The position numbers and the translations under genes are program-made. Shown one piece after another: positions 25,411-33,972 of a stretch of 64,000 bases of DNA (position 1 is its first letter; the number at the start of each line of letters is the position of its first letter). The DNA is taken from the NCBI GenBank assembly GCA_034440255.1, contig JAWXBU010000121.1:1-64000 (forward strand), in the 5' to 3' direction. This stretch comes from JAEUIA01 sp034440255. Lineage in GTDB: Bacteria; Planctomycetota; UBA1135; GCA-002686595. The notes beneath the pieces are model-generated. The model was given only the letters and a program-made list of their open reading frames with translations. It was not told where the DNA came from and did no database searches.

Positions 25411-26445
25411 TCAAGTCCAGCGGAAAAGCTTGAGCGCGAGCACGAACGACACGACGCCCCAGGCGCCGAGAATCGCGATGCGCGTGAGTTGCGAAGTCAG
25501 ATCGGCGCCTTCGAGAATCACGGCGCGCAACGCGTCGTTCAGGGCTGTCAACGGCAGCGCGCGCACGATCGGTTGAACGACCTCGGGGAAGCGCTCGGAG
25601 GAGAAGAACACTCCCGACGTGACGAACATCGGCAGCATCACGAGGTTCATCAGGCCCGAAACCGTTTCGATCTTCTTCGCGCGACTCGCGACGAGCAGTC
25701 CTATCCCTGCGAATGTGAATGCGCCGAGCAGCGACAGGAGCGTGACGAGCAGCCACGATCCTTGCACGATCATGCCGAACACGAGCCAGCCGAAGAACAG
25801 CAACAAAGCCAGTTCGCCGATCACGAGCACCATGCGACTGGCCATCGAGGCCGCCATGAAGTGCGTGCGCTTCATCGGTGTAGCGACGAGACGCTTGAGC
25901 AGTTTGCGCGAGCGCATTTCGACGATGACGAAACCGATGCCCCACAATCCGCCGCTCATGATGTTCATGCCGAGCAGACCGGGGATCAGGAAATCGATGT
26001 AGCGAGCACCGGGCCGGGTGACGAGTTGCTCTTCGACCTTCAGCGGATCGGCACGACCGGCGGCGCGCTGCAGCGCGTCGTCGACCTTCGCGCGCGCGAG
26101 CACGGATTCAGGTCGTGTCGGATCGAAGCGCAAGGTCAGCGTCGCGCCGGATTCGACGACGATCGACACTTTGCCGAGGCGCAATGCGTCTTCGGCGCTC
26201 GCGGCCTCGATGAGCTTCGTCGTGAAGCTGTCCTTCGCGCTCAAGGCCGCTGCCGCTGCAGCGGAGCCGGCGCCGCGGACGATGCCGACCGCGATGACCT
26301 CTTGTGCCTTCTCGCGAAACGCGATGCCGAGTCCGACGGCGAGCAAGATCGGAAAGCCGAACACCCAGAAGACGACTTCCGGTTGTCGGTAGAACTCGCG
26401 CATGCGCGCCAAGAGCAATTGCCAGAACGGATTGCGGTCACGCAT
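25411..26445 (-). CDS. ABC-2 type transporter permease
   Basis: A 344-residue membrane protein of the ABC-2 exporter class. One membrane helix is near the N terminus (VVFWVFGFPILLAVGLGIAF). A periplasmic domain of about 140 residues follows, then a C-terminal block of five or more helices, including GLLGMNIMSGGLWGIGFVIV and NLVMLPMFVTSGVFFSSERF. The latter is the typical re-entrant segment of DrrB/NodJ-like permeases. It overlaps the ATPase gene by 8 bp. The cargo is unknown; the pair could export a lipid, a drug or a surface component. It is inserted opposite to the pyrimidine genes. Confidence 0.9.
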   Translation of the reverse strand: MRDRNPFWQLLLARMREFYRQPEVVFWVFGFPILLAVGLGIAFREKAQEVIAVGIVRGAGSAAAAAALSAKDSFTTKLIEAASAEDALRLGKVSIVVESGATLTLRFDPTRPESVLARAKVDDALQRAAGRADPLKVEEQLVTRPGARYIDFLIPGLLGMNIMSGGLWGIGFVIVEMRSRKLLKRLVATPMKRTHFMAASMASRMVLVIGELALLLFFGWLVFGMIVQGSWLLVTLLSLLGAFTFAGIGLLVASRAKKIETVSGLMNLVMLPMFVTSGVFFSSERFPEVVQPIVRALPLTALNDALRAVILEGADLTSQLTRIAILGAWGVVSFVLALKLFRWT

Positions 26446-27379
26446 CGCGCAAGTGCCTTCCGGTCAACGACACGAAGACGTCTTCGAGACTCGCTTGGCG
26501 TGTCGACAACTGCGAGAGCTCGGCGCCGCTCGCGCGCACGTGATCGAGTAACGCCGGGATCGTCACGTGCGGCTCGGTGACGGTGAGTTGGATCGCTTCG
26601 CCCTCCGGCCGTGCGCCGCGCACCGACGGGAGCGCGCGAAACGGTGCGAGATCGCGTGCTTTGTCGACGCCGCGCAACGCGAACTCGACGACGTGATCAC
26701 CGCCGAGCGAACGAATCAATTCCTGCGGCGAGCCGAGCGCGATCACTTTGCCGTGGTCGACGACCGCGACGCGATCACACAAGCGTTCGGCTTCGTCCAT
26801 GTAGTGCGTCGTCAACACGATGGTGCGGCCGCGCTCGCGCAAGCTGCGGATGATGTCCCACAACTGCCGGCGCGATTGCGGATCGAGTCCGGTCGTGGGC
26901 TCGTCCAGGAACAAGAGTTCGGGATCACCGACGAGTGCGACTGCAACAGCGAGGCGTTGATGCTGTCCGCCCGACAAGTTCGACACGAGAGCGGCCGCTT
27001 TTTCTTCGAGTCCGACTTCGGCCAAGACTTCAGCGGCCGGTCGACCGCGCGCGTAGAACGAGCCGAACAAACGGATCGTCTCGAGGACGGTCAGCTTGTC
27101 CGCGAACTTCGTTTCCTGCAGCGAGACACCGATCGATTCGCGCAGAGCCTTCTCGTCGGAAACCCACGTTTTCCCGAAGATCTCGACGGTTCCAGAGGTC
27201 GCCGTCAAAATGCCTTCGAGGATTTCTACGGTCGTCGTCTTGCCCGCGCCGTTCGGTCCGAGCAGCCCGAAACACTCGCCGCGCTGCACTTCCAGATCGA
27301 GTCCGCGCACCGCTTCGACGGGCGGCTTCGCGTCATAGGTCTTCTTCAGATCACGGACGAGGATGGCGGAGGGGGGCAT
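26438..27379 (-). CDS. ABC-2 exporter ATP-binding protein
   Basis: A 313-residue ATPase. Walker A GPNGAGKTT is near residue 41, the Q-loop region SLQETKFADKLTV near 90, the signature LSGGQHQRLAVA near 137 and Walker B LLFLDEPTTGLDP near 157. The H-switch is in LTTHYMDEAERL. A C-terminal domain of about 80 residues (DUF4162-like, DHVVEFALRGVDKARD) follows, as in DrrA-type exporters. It forms a two-gene operon with the permease. Confidence 0.93.
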   Translation of the reverse strand: MPPSAILVRDLKKTYDAKPPVEAVRGLDLEVQRGECFGLLGPNGAGKTTTVEILEGILTATSGTVEIFGKTWVSDEKALRESIGVSLQETKFADKLTVLETIRLFGSFYARGRPAAEVLAEVGLEEKAAALVSNLSGGQHQRLAVAVALVGDPELLFLDEPTTGLDPQSRRQLWDIIRSLRERGRTIVLTTHYMDEAERLCDRVAVVDHGKVIALGSPQELIRSLGGDHVVEFALRGVDKARDLAPFRALPSVRGARPEGEAIQLTVTEPHVTIPALLDHVRASGAELSQLSTRQASLEDVFVSLTGRHLRDA

Positions 27380-27577
27380 GGCGGGCGCGAGACTCTAGCG
27401 CTTCGACCGCCGCCGTTCTCCCGCGCACACTTTCGACGGCACCGTCGATCCAAGATCGAGAGGATCGTGCAGGGAATGGACGCTCGGACCCGCGCACCCT
27501 CGGCGCGCGCACGCTCGCAGGCTGGCGCGCGACTTGCACCTCGCAATCCATGAGATGCGAGCTTCCGACCGCACTAG

Positions 27578-27952
27578 TTCGTATGGCTCGTTCCCGAGCG
27601 ACGATCGAAGATGGATGGGGGCACGGACTCGTTGATCTTGATGGCGACGAACATCCCCGGACCGGGACTCTTCTTCCAGGGCACGAGTCCACTTGGCGGC
27701 GGTCTCGGCTCTGCGTTCGGCGACGGACTCTTGTGCGCAGGCGAAACGATCGTTCGCCTCGGCATCGTGTTCCCAAGCGGTGGCAGCGCCTCGTATCCGG
27801 GTGGCTCGACGCCGACTCCGATTCACCTCGCCGGCGGAACCGCCCCGGGTGACGCGCGCCACTACCAGTGCTGGTACCGGGACGCAGCGGTGTTCTCCAC
27901 GAATGCGTCGTTCAATCTGACGCAGGGACTGTCGATCGCCTGGATTCAGTAG
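27578..27952 (+). pseudogene. Orphan C-terminal domain of a planctomycete secreted protein
   Basis: The frame opened by a TAG at 27575 carries, from about 27611, GPGLFFQGTSPLG, FGDGLLCAG, GDARHYQCWYRDAAVF and FNLTQGLSIAWIQ. This is the C-terminal domain also present in the protein at 8536-9957, with similar DNA around the YQCWYRD segment. No signal peptide or N-terminal repeats precede it: upstream sequence is non-coding back to the exporter gene at 27379. An ATG at 27611 exists, but an exported domain without a signal makes little sense, so this is read as a truncated remnant. Confidence 0.65.
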
Positions 27953-28123
27953 AGCGAGCGGCATCGTCGAGTCGGGCCTGACATCGCTATGCGCAGCCAC
28001 GGGGAGTTCACATGCGCCTTCGCCAAAACCGTGCGCGGGAGCAACGAGTCGACTCCGCCTCTGTGGGGTCTGCCCGTGCATCGCTAGACTCCGAGTGTCC
28101 AGAGAGACCCCGGAGACCGCACG

Positions 28124-29497
28124 ATGAAGACCCTCGTTCAGAACGGCATGATCGTCACGGCGGATGGACGCACCGAGGCCGACATCCTCGTCGACGGTGG
28201 AATCATCGCGCAAATAGGACGTGGACTGCCGACGGCGGTCGACAAGAAGATCGACGCGCGCGGCAAGTACGTCCTCCCCGGCGGAATCGACGTGCACACG
28301 CACCTCGACATGCCTTTCGGCGGATCGTTTTCCGTCGACGATTTCCGCACCGGCACGATCGCGGCTGCGTTCGGAGGCACGACTTGCATCGTCGACTTCG
28401 CCATTCAAGAGCGCGGCCAATCGCTGCGTCACGCTTTCGACACGTGGATGAAAAAGGCCGAAGGCAAAGCAGCGATCGACTACGGCTTTCACATGATCAT
28501 GCGCGAGTCGACGCCCGAACTGCGCGAGGAGATGGGCGCGATGGTTCGCGAGGGCGTCACGTCCTTCAAATTGTTCATGGCGTATCCCGGCGTCTTCTAC
28601 ATGGACGACGCGTCGATCTTTCGCACGATGCAGCGCTCGGGCGAGATCGGCGCGTTGATCTGCATGCACGCCGAGAACGGCCCCGTCATCGACGTCCTGA
28701 TCGAGCAGGCGCGTGCGAAAGGGCACAAGGCCCCCAAGTGGCACGCGCTCACGCGGCCAGCGCGCCTCGAGGCGGAAGCGACCTATCGTGCGATCTGTCT
28801 CGCTGAAGTCGCCGACGTGCCCGTGTACATCGTGCACCTGTCCGCGTCAGAGGCCCTCGAGCAAGTGACGGCGGCGCGCGACCGCGGCTTACCTGCTTTT
28901 GCAGAAACGTGTCCTCAGTACTTGTTCCTCTCTTATGACAATTACGAGGAGCCTGGATTCGACGGCGCCAAATACGTCATGAGTCCGCCGTTACGCGCTA
29001 AAGAGAAGCAGAAGGATTTGTGGCGCGGCCTGAAATTCAACGATCTTCAAGCGGTCGCGACCGATCACTGTCCTTTTTGCATGAAGGACGAAAAGCAGTT
29101 GGGCAAGGACGATTTCAGCAAGATCCCCAATGGTGCGCCCGGCATCGAAACGCGCATGAGCCTGATGTACGACGGGGGAGTCTTGGCCGGTCACATCACG
29201 CTCGAACGCTTCGTCGAGATCACGTCGACAGCGCCGGCGAAGATCTTCGGCTTGTATCCGAAGAAGGGCACGATCGCCGTCGGAACGGATGCAGACCTCG
29301 TCGTGTTCGACCCGAACCGCACGACGACGTGGAGCGCCAAGACGCATCACATGAACGTCGACTACAACCCGTATGAAGGCCGCGTGTGCAAAGGCGCGGT
29401 CGACACGGTGCTCTCGCGCGGCGAAGTCGTGATCGAGAAGAATCTCTTCGTCGGCAAAGTCGGTCGCGGCGAATTCGTGAAGCGCAAAGCGCGCTGA
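28124..29497 (+). CDS. hydA: Dihydropyrimidinase (D-hydantoinase)
   Basis: Binuclear-metal amidohydrolase that opens dihydrouracil or dihydrothymine to the N-carbamoyl-beta-amino acid. The 457-residue protein has HTHLD with His58 and His60, the carboxylated bridging Lys149 in SFKLFMAYPG, His182 in MHAENG, His238 in IVHLSAS and Asp in ATDHCPFCM. The stereochemistry-loop region after residue 60 (MPFGGSFSVDDF) is typical of dihydropyrimidinases rather than dihydroorotases. It is the second step of the pyrimidine pathway whose other genes lie on the same strand from 22 to 41.5 kb. Confidence 0.93.
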   Translation: MKTLVQNGMIVTADGRTEADILVDGGIIAQIGRGLPTAVDKKIDARGKYVLPGGIDVHTHLDMPFGGSFSVDDFRTGTIAAAFGGTTCIVDFAIQERGQSLRHAFDTWMKKAEGKAAIDYGFHMIMRESTPELREEMGAMVREGVTSFKLFMAYPGVFYMDDASIFRTMQRSGEIGALICMHAENGPVIDVLIEQARAKGHKAPKWHALTRPARLEAEATYRAICLAEVADVPVYIVHLSASEALEQVTAARDRGLPAFAETCPQYLFLSYDNYEEPGFDGAKYVMSPPLRAKEKQKDLWRGLKFNDLQAVATDHCPFCMKDEKQLGKDDFSKIPNGAPGIETRMSLMYDGGVLAGHITLERFVEITSTAPAKIFGLYPKKGTIAVGTDADLVVFDPNRTTTWSAKTHHMNVDYNPYEGRVCKGAVDTVLSRGEVVIEKNLFVGKVGRGEFVKRKAR

Positions 29498-29550
29498 TCA
29501 TCACGACTCATGCTGTTCCCCAAGGATGAACTCGACACGTTCCGTGCCGT

Positions 29551-29793
29551 CTACGAGCGCGAACCATCGACCGACTCGACGTTCGCTACACCCTTGAGCT
29601 TGCGCCAATGCTTGCCGCCGTAGGGCGCGTGCAAGTCGGCCAGCGAGCGAATGGAACTGCCCTCTGCGATGGTCTCGATCTGGGTCACGGGCCCAATGAC
29701 GATGAACTTCGACTCACTCCCTCGCACTCCGAAACGCTTTGGCCGTCCGATGACGGTGAACACGACCCTGGTTCGGGTTTCATCACGTTCCAC
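29551..29793 (-). CDS. Small hypothetical protein with a YGG-WRKLKG motif
   Basis: An 80-residue reading frame starting with GTG 29793. Its only memorable part is the C-terminal LADLHAPYGGKHWRKLKGVA. I associate this with a family of small proteins that normally continue for another 25-30 residues past it, so the version here may be shortened by its TAG stop. The N-terminal half is beta-like (VVFTVIGRPKRF, ESKFIVIGPV). It stands alone on the minus strand between hydA and the aminotransferase. Function unknown; whether it is a complete gene is uncertain. Confidence 0.4.
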   Translation of the reverse strand: MERDETRTRVVFTVIGRPKRFGVRGSESKFIVIGPVTQIETIAEGSSIRSLADLHAPYGGKHWRKLKGVANVESVDGSRS

Positions 29794-29972
29794 TGCGTTT
29801 GCGCGCGTTGAGGCGAGATCCCATCCCCTTGATGAGGCTCGGATTCCCCGGATCCGCGCTCGCCATTTCTCCTATCCCGCAACCGCCGCGTGCCATTCCC
29901 GGTGCGTTCGATAGACTCCGAACGAACGAGACGCGATCGCACGCAATCATCAAAACGAGATCACCGGTCACG

Positions 29973-31331
29973 ATGAAGAACACGCCGCCCGAGAGACCGA
30001 CCGCGAGCCCGAAGGCCGCAGCGCACACGCACCTCGATGCCGCGACAATTCGCGCCAAGGAGAAGGAGTTTCTTTTTCCATCGGTCGCGCACTACTACCA
30101 AGAGCCGATCGTCTTGACCGACGGCAAGGGCTCGCGCTTGCGCGACATCGACGGGCGTGAGTACCTCGATTTCTTCGGGGGAATCCTCACTGTTTCGGTC
30201 GGGCATCAGAACGAGCGCGTCAACGGCGCGCTGAAGGCGCAGATCGATCGACTGGGTCACGTGTCGACGCTGTACCCGACGATTCCGATGGTCGAGCTCG
30301 CCGAGACGCTCGCGCGTATCACGCCGGGACGCTTGAAAAAGAGCTACTTCCTCGCGTCGGGCACGGAGGCGGACGAGACGGCGGTGATGCTCGCGCAGGT
30401 GTACACAGGGGCGCTCGAGATCATCGCGTTGCGCCACGGCTATTCTGGCCGATCGATGCTCGCGCAGTCGTTGACCGCGCACTCGAACTACCGCGCGGTG
30501 CCGACGCAGATCGCGGCGATCAAGCACGCTCTGTCGCCGTACTGCTACCGCTGTCCGCTCGGATTGAAATATCCGTCGTGCAACATCAAGTGCGCTACAG
30601 ATCTCGAAGAGCTCATCCAAACGACGACGACAGGCAAGATCGCCGGCTTCCTCGCCGAGCCGATCCAAGGCGTCGGCGGATTCATCACGGCTCCGCCGGA
30701 ATACTTCAAGATCGCCGTCGACATCGTGCGCAAGTACGGCGGCGTGTTCATCTGCGACGAAGTGCAGACCGGTTTCGGTCGCACCGGCAAACACATGTTC
30801 GGCATCGAGCACTGGGGCGTCGAGCCCGACATCATGACGATGGCGAAGGGTATTGCGAACGGGATGCCGCTCGCGGCGTGCATCGCGACGCCGGAGATCG
30901 CGGACGCGTTCAAGAAGTCGCAGATCTCGACGTTCGGCGGCAATCCGCTGTCGTGCACGGCGGCGAACGCGACGATCGGCGTCATCGAGGACGATCATTT
31001 GGCGCAGAATGCCGAAGTGCAGGGAGCGCGCTTGCGCGAAGGTTTCGACGACTTGAAGCGCCGCTATCCGAAGATCGTCGGCGACGTGCGGGGGAAGGGG
31101 CTCATGCTCGGCATGGAGATGGTCGTCGACGAGGCGAGCGGCGATCGCACGCCCAATCCGGCGATCGTTTTGCGTCTCTTCGAGGAGACCAAGAAGCGCG
31201 GACTGTTGGTCGGAAAAGGCGGACTCTACGGCAACGTGTTTCGCGTCGCGCCGGCGCTGAACGTGACCACGAGCGATGTCGACGAAGCGTTGCGCATCCT
31301 GCGGGAGTCGTTCGCAGCACTCGCAGTATGA
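29973..31331 (+). CDS. Class III aminotransferase, AGXT2/beta-alanine type
   Basis: PLP enzyme of 452 residues. PLP phosphate contact SGTEADETAV is near residues 129-138, HGYSGRSMLA near 155-164, Asp262 in ICDEVQTGFGR contacts the pyridine N and Lys292 in MAKGIANGMPL forms the Schiff base. The pattern is that of alanine-glyoxylate aminotransferase 2 / beta-alanine (3-aminoisobutyrate):pyruvate aminotransferase. A Cys cluster (CYRCPLG ... SCNIKC, 191-207) lies between. Here it most likely converts beta-alanine to malonate semialdehyde, linking pydC to mmsA. Its stop overlaps the ATG of preT by 4 bp. ATG 29973 is the start closest to the fold. Confidence 0.9.
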   Translation: MKNTPPERPTASPKAAAHTHLDAATIRAKEKEFLFPSVAHYYQEPIVLTDGKGSRLRDIDGREYLDFFGGILTVSVGHQNERVNGALKAQIDRLGHVSTLYPTIPMVELAETLARITPGRLKKSYFLASGTEADETAVMLAQVYTGALEIIALRHGYSGRSMLAQSLTAHSNYRAVPTQIAAIKHALSPYCYRCPLGLKYPSCNIKCATDLEELIQTTTTGKIAGFLAEPIQGVGGFITAPPEYFKIAVDIVRKYGGVFICDEVQTGFGRTGKHMFGIEHWGVEPDIMTMAKGIANGMPLAACIATPEIADAFKKSQISTFGGNPLSCTAANATIGVIEDDHLAQNAEVQGARLREGFDDLKRRYPKIVGDVRGKGLMLGMEMVVDEASGDRTPNPAIVLRLFEETKKRGLLVGKGGLYGNVFRVAPALNVTTSDVDEALRILRESFAALAV

Positions 31332-32659
31332 CGCGCGAAGAGAAAGCCCAGGCGCTGCCCGACGGGCGTCTCGAACAGCGTTTTCACCAGAAAAACGAGC
31401 CCTTTTCGCACGGCGAGGCGTTCGCCGAAGCGTCGCGTTGTCTGTACTGCTTCGATGCGCCGTGCATGCACGCGTGTCCGACGCACATCGACATCGCGAC
31501 GTTCATCAAGAAGATCTCGAGCGACAATCTGCGCGGCTCGGCGAAGACGATCCTGACTGCGAACTTGCTCGGCGCATCGTGCGCGAAAGTGTGTCCCGTC
31601 GAAGTGTTGTGCGAAGGCTCGTGCGTGTTCATCGCGTGGGGCCGTAAGCCGATCGCGATCGGACGATTGCAGCGACACGCGATGGAGCACGGCGCGTCCG
31701 TCGATCTGCTCGCGAAGAAACCCTCGAGCGGCAAATCGGTCGGGCTTGTGGGCGCTGGCCCGGCGTCGCTGGCGTGTGCGGGGACGCTGGTGTTGCTCGG
31801 CCATCGCGCGGTGATCTACGAAAAGAGCGCGCTCGCCGGCGGACTGAACACGAGCGGAGTCGCGCCGTACAAGATGGACGCGGTGCACGGGCTCGAAGAA
31901 GTCGAGTTCGTGCGCGCGCTCGGCGTCGAAATCCAAACCGGCATCGAGGTCGGTCGCGACGTCAGCGCCGAACAATTGCTCGCGCGGCACGACGCGGTGT
32001 TCCTCGGGCCCGGCTTGGGGCCTGATTCTCGGCTCGAGGCGAAAAACGTCGCTGGTCCAGGCGTTTTCGGCGCGGTCGAGTGGATCGCGCGCATGAAACT
32101 CGATCCCAAGTTGCATCTGCAAGACGTCACGCGTGCCGCAGTGATCGGCGGCGGAAACACGGCTCTCGATGCTGCGCGCGAACTGAAAGGGCTCGGAGTC
32201 GCTGATGTGAAGCTCATCTATCGTCGCGACGAAGCGTCGATGAGCGGCTACGTGCACGAATGGAACGAAGCGAAGCAAGAAGGCGTCGTGCTCGTGCCGA
32301 ATGCGCTCGTGACCGAGGTCGTGCGCGTGGAGACTCGCTTGACGGCCCTCGATCTTGTTCGAGCGCATGATGGACGCGCGACGAGCGAGCGCTTGCCTGC
32401 GCTGCCCGTCGATCTCGTGCTCGTCGCGACCGGACAAGCGCAGCTCCGTTCCTTGGTCGCATTGTTTCCCGACGTGCAGGTCGATGAAAGCGGTCGAATT
32501 CGCGCCGAATCCAGTACCGGCCGTACCGGCAATCCACGCATCTTCACCGGCGGTGACGCGCTGAACGGCGGCAAGGAAGTCGTCAACGCCGCTGCCGAAG
32601 GTCAGGACGCTGCGCGCGCGATCGACGCGTTGCTCTTGGACCCGCGGCAAGGACCGTGA
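31328..32659 (+). CDS. preT: NAD(P)-dependent dihydropyrimidine dehydrogenase subunit PreT
   Basis: Electron-transfer subunit that passes reducing power from NAD(P)H through FAD and Fe-S clusters to PreA. The 443-residue protein has an N-terminal Fe-S domain with Cys38, 41, 46 and 50 (CLYCFDAPCMHAC) and Cys85, 89, 95 and 99. The FAD motif VGLVGAGPASLACA is near residue 140 and the NAD(P) motif AAVIGGGNTALDAAREL near 260. This is the N-terminal half of eukaryotic dihydropyrimidine dehydrogenase and of the glutamate-synthase small subunit; context decides for PreT. It starts in the stop of the aminotransferase gene. Its partner preA lies 7 kb downstream rather than adjacent. Confidence 0.9.
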   Translation: MTREEKAQALPDGRLEQRFHQKNEPFSHGEAFAEASRCLYCFDAPCMHACPTHIDIATFIKKISSDNLRGSAKTILTANLLGASCAKVCPVEVLCEGSCVFIAWGRKPIAIGRLQRHAMEHGASVDLLAKKPSSGKSVGLVGAGPASLACAGTLVLLGHRAVIYEKSALAGGLNTSGVAPYKMDAVHGLEEVEFVRALGVEIQTGIEVGRDVSAEQLLARHDAVFLGPGLGPDSRLEAKNVAGPGVFGAVEWIARMKLDPKLHLQDVTRAAVIGGGNTALDAARELKGLGVADVKLIYRRDEASMSGYVHEWNEAKQEGVVLVPNALVTEVVRVETRLTALDLVRAHDGRATSERLPALPVDLVLVATGQAQLRSLVALFPDVQVDESGRIRAESSTGRTGNPRIFTGGDALNGGKEVVNAAAEGQDAARAIDALLLDPRQGP

Positions 32660-32676
32660 CTATCCTCCTCGGTCTC

Positions 32677-33192
32677 ATGAGCGACGGGAATGTGTGCGGG
32701 CTCTGCGGTCGGGTGATGAAACTCGGCGTGACCGAGAGCTGGGTGAATTCGGACGGCGAGGAAATGGAACTCCATCTACCGAAGGACGTTTCAGCGCTGT
32801 TGAAGACATCGGACCGCGAGATCGAAGTCTGTGCCCGGTGCTACCCCGACCGGGTCGAGCGTGAATTCAGTGGCGCAGATCTCGCGGAAATCCACTACGA
32901 GTTCGGGCTGGGTCATCTGAGTCGCAGAAACTCGAGCGCGGCCGCGGAGTGCATTCGGCGCGCGCTACCTTTGAAGAGCACGAGTTTGTACCTGGCGGCA
33001 TTGGCGTGCGCCGTCGATTCGCGCGAGGAATCGGACCGGCTCAAGCGCGAGGCGCTCGCACTTGATCCGGATTGCGAAACCGCGCGACGCAACCTCGAAC
33101 GGGACTGGTTCGGTGGTAGGCCAGATCTCTTCGAGCTCTCGACGGAATTCAAGGCAGTCGCCGCGGTCACCACGGTTGCGTCTTGCGATTGA
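32677..33192 (+). CDS. Zinc-ribbon plus TPR-like protein
   Basis: A 171-residue protein from ATG 32677. A GTG at 32656, overlapping the preT stop, would add seven residues. The N-terminal part has two CxxC knuckles (CGLCG near residue 6, CARCY near 55) likely to bind zinc. The C-terminal part (LAEIHYEFGLGHLSRRNSSA, LYLAALACAVDSREESDRLK) has the helix-turn-helix periodicity of TPRs. It probably shares the aminotransferase-preT transcript, but no role in pyrimidine breakdown is evident. Function unknown. Confidence 0.65.
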   Translation: MSDGNVCGLCGRVMKLGVTESWVNSDGEEMELHLPKDVSALLKTSDREIEVCARCYPDRVEREFSGADLAEIHYEFGLGHLSRRNSSAAAECIRRALPLKSTSLYLAALACAVDSREESDRLKREALALDPDCETARRNLERDWFGGRPDLFELSTEFKAVAAVTTVASCD

Positions 33193-33295
33193 AGTCTTGC
33201 GATCGAGGAGTGAAAGCGCTTGACGGCACTCGTTCGGAGCGAGTCCTCATCGCTGGAGGTACTCAACGCCCTGCGAGCACTGTCCAGTATCGCGG

Positions 33296-33529
33296 TCAGG
33301 CCGTGTGCTCGATCGTCCGCACAGAAAGCAAGTCAGCATCCGCCATCGGACGGAGGTCATCGATGGACAGCGTGACAAGCGCTTCGGTCAGGCCGGAACC
33401 GCGCACGAATTCGATCTCGAGCGTAGCCTAATCGTGGAGGAAGACGACGGCGCCGACGTCACCGGCGCGCAGGCCATGCTCTGGCAGGTCGCGGACGAGC
33501 ACGGCGATGTCGAGAGCCTTGAAGGTCAT
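33296..33529 (-). pseudogene. DUF4926 protein interrupted by an in-frame TAG
   Basis: From ATG 33529 the frame reads MTFKALDIAVLVRDLPEHGL, then RAGDVGAVVFLHD, a TAG at 33428-33430 (codon 34). It continues without shift as ATLEIEFVRGSGLTEALVTL and SIDDLRPM to a TGA at 33296-33298. Both halves together match the 70-80 residue DUF4926 pattern (DVVVL..DLPEHGL..GD.G.VV ... EVEFV ... L...DVRP). The ATG overlaps the stop of the DUF6883 gene, the usual partner. So the reading frame is real but broken by one codon: nonsense mutation, read-through or sequence error. Confidence 0.7.
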
Positions 33530-33867
33530 CATCCAATCCTCGGAAACGCTGTCACGAAACGCGGGGCGTACTCGCCGTCGAGCACAATCCAGATCGTGAT
33601 CACGCCACGCGACCGCCCCGCCGGTCCTTGGGAGTTACCACGGACCTCGAACTTCCGACCGTGGACCGTGGGCTTGCCCACGCGGGCCTCATGCTCGAGT
33701 GCATGCCTCCGGAGGTCGTTCGCGAGAACTTCCCAATCCGCCCTCGCATAACCGAGGCTGGTGAAGAATGCGGCCTTGGAACGACCAACAGGGTGAAACG
33801 GTGACAGCAGGTAGTCTCTGATCTTGGCGGCCTCGATGATCGCTCGCTCTGCACCTTGGAGACGCAT
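33529..33867 (-). CDS. DUF6883 domain protein
   Basis: A 112-residue protein matching the DUF6883 pattern: AKIRDYLLSPFHPVGRSKAA, FFTSLGY, then GRKFEVRGNSQGPAGRSRGV and TIWIVLDGEYAPRFVTAFP. The family is small, uncharacterised and commonly encoded directly before a DUF4926 gene, as here (1-bp overlap, TGATG). Such mobile two-gene pairs are often suspected toxin-antitoxin or immunity modules, but no activity is known to me. ATG 33867 fits the family N terminus; the frame continues upstream in basic, unconserved sequence. Confidence 0.75.
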   Translation of the reverse strand: MRLQGAERAIIEAAKIRDYLLSPFHPVGRSKAAFFTSLGYARADWEVLANDLRRHALEHEARVGKPTVHGRKFEVRGNSQGPAGRSRGVITIWIVLDGEYAPRFVTAFPRIG

Positions 33868-33972
33868 TTCCGCCCGTTTACGGCGGAGAAGAGCGCCGTG
33901 TCCAGCCCTGTGGCGCTGGTGCACGGGGAGGCAGGCGACGCCGCCGGGAACGCCCGAATTCCCGCAAACCAG

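Noticed and set aside
28181..28837. Minus-strand long frame across the dihydropyrimidinase gene
   Set aside because: Antisense to a gene with all active-site residues in place; no protein features.
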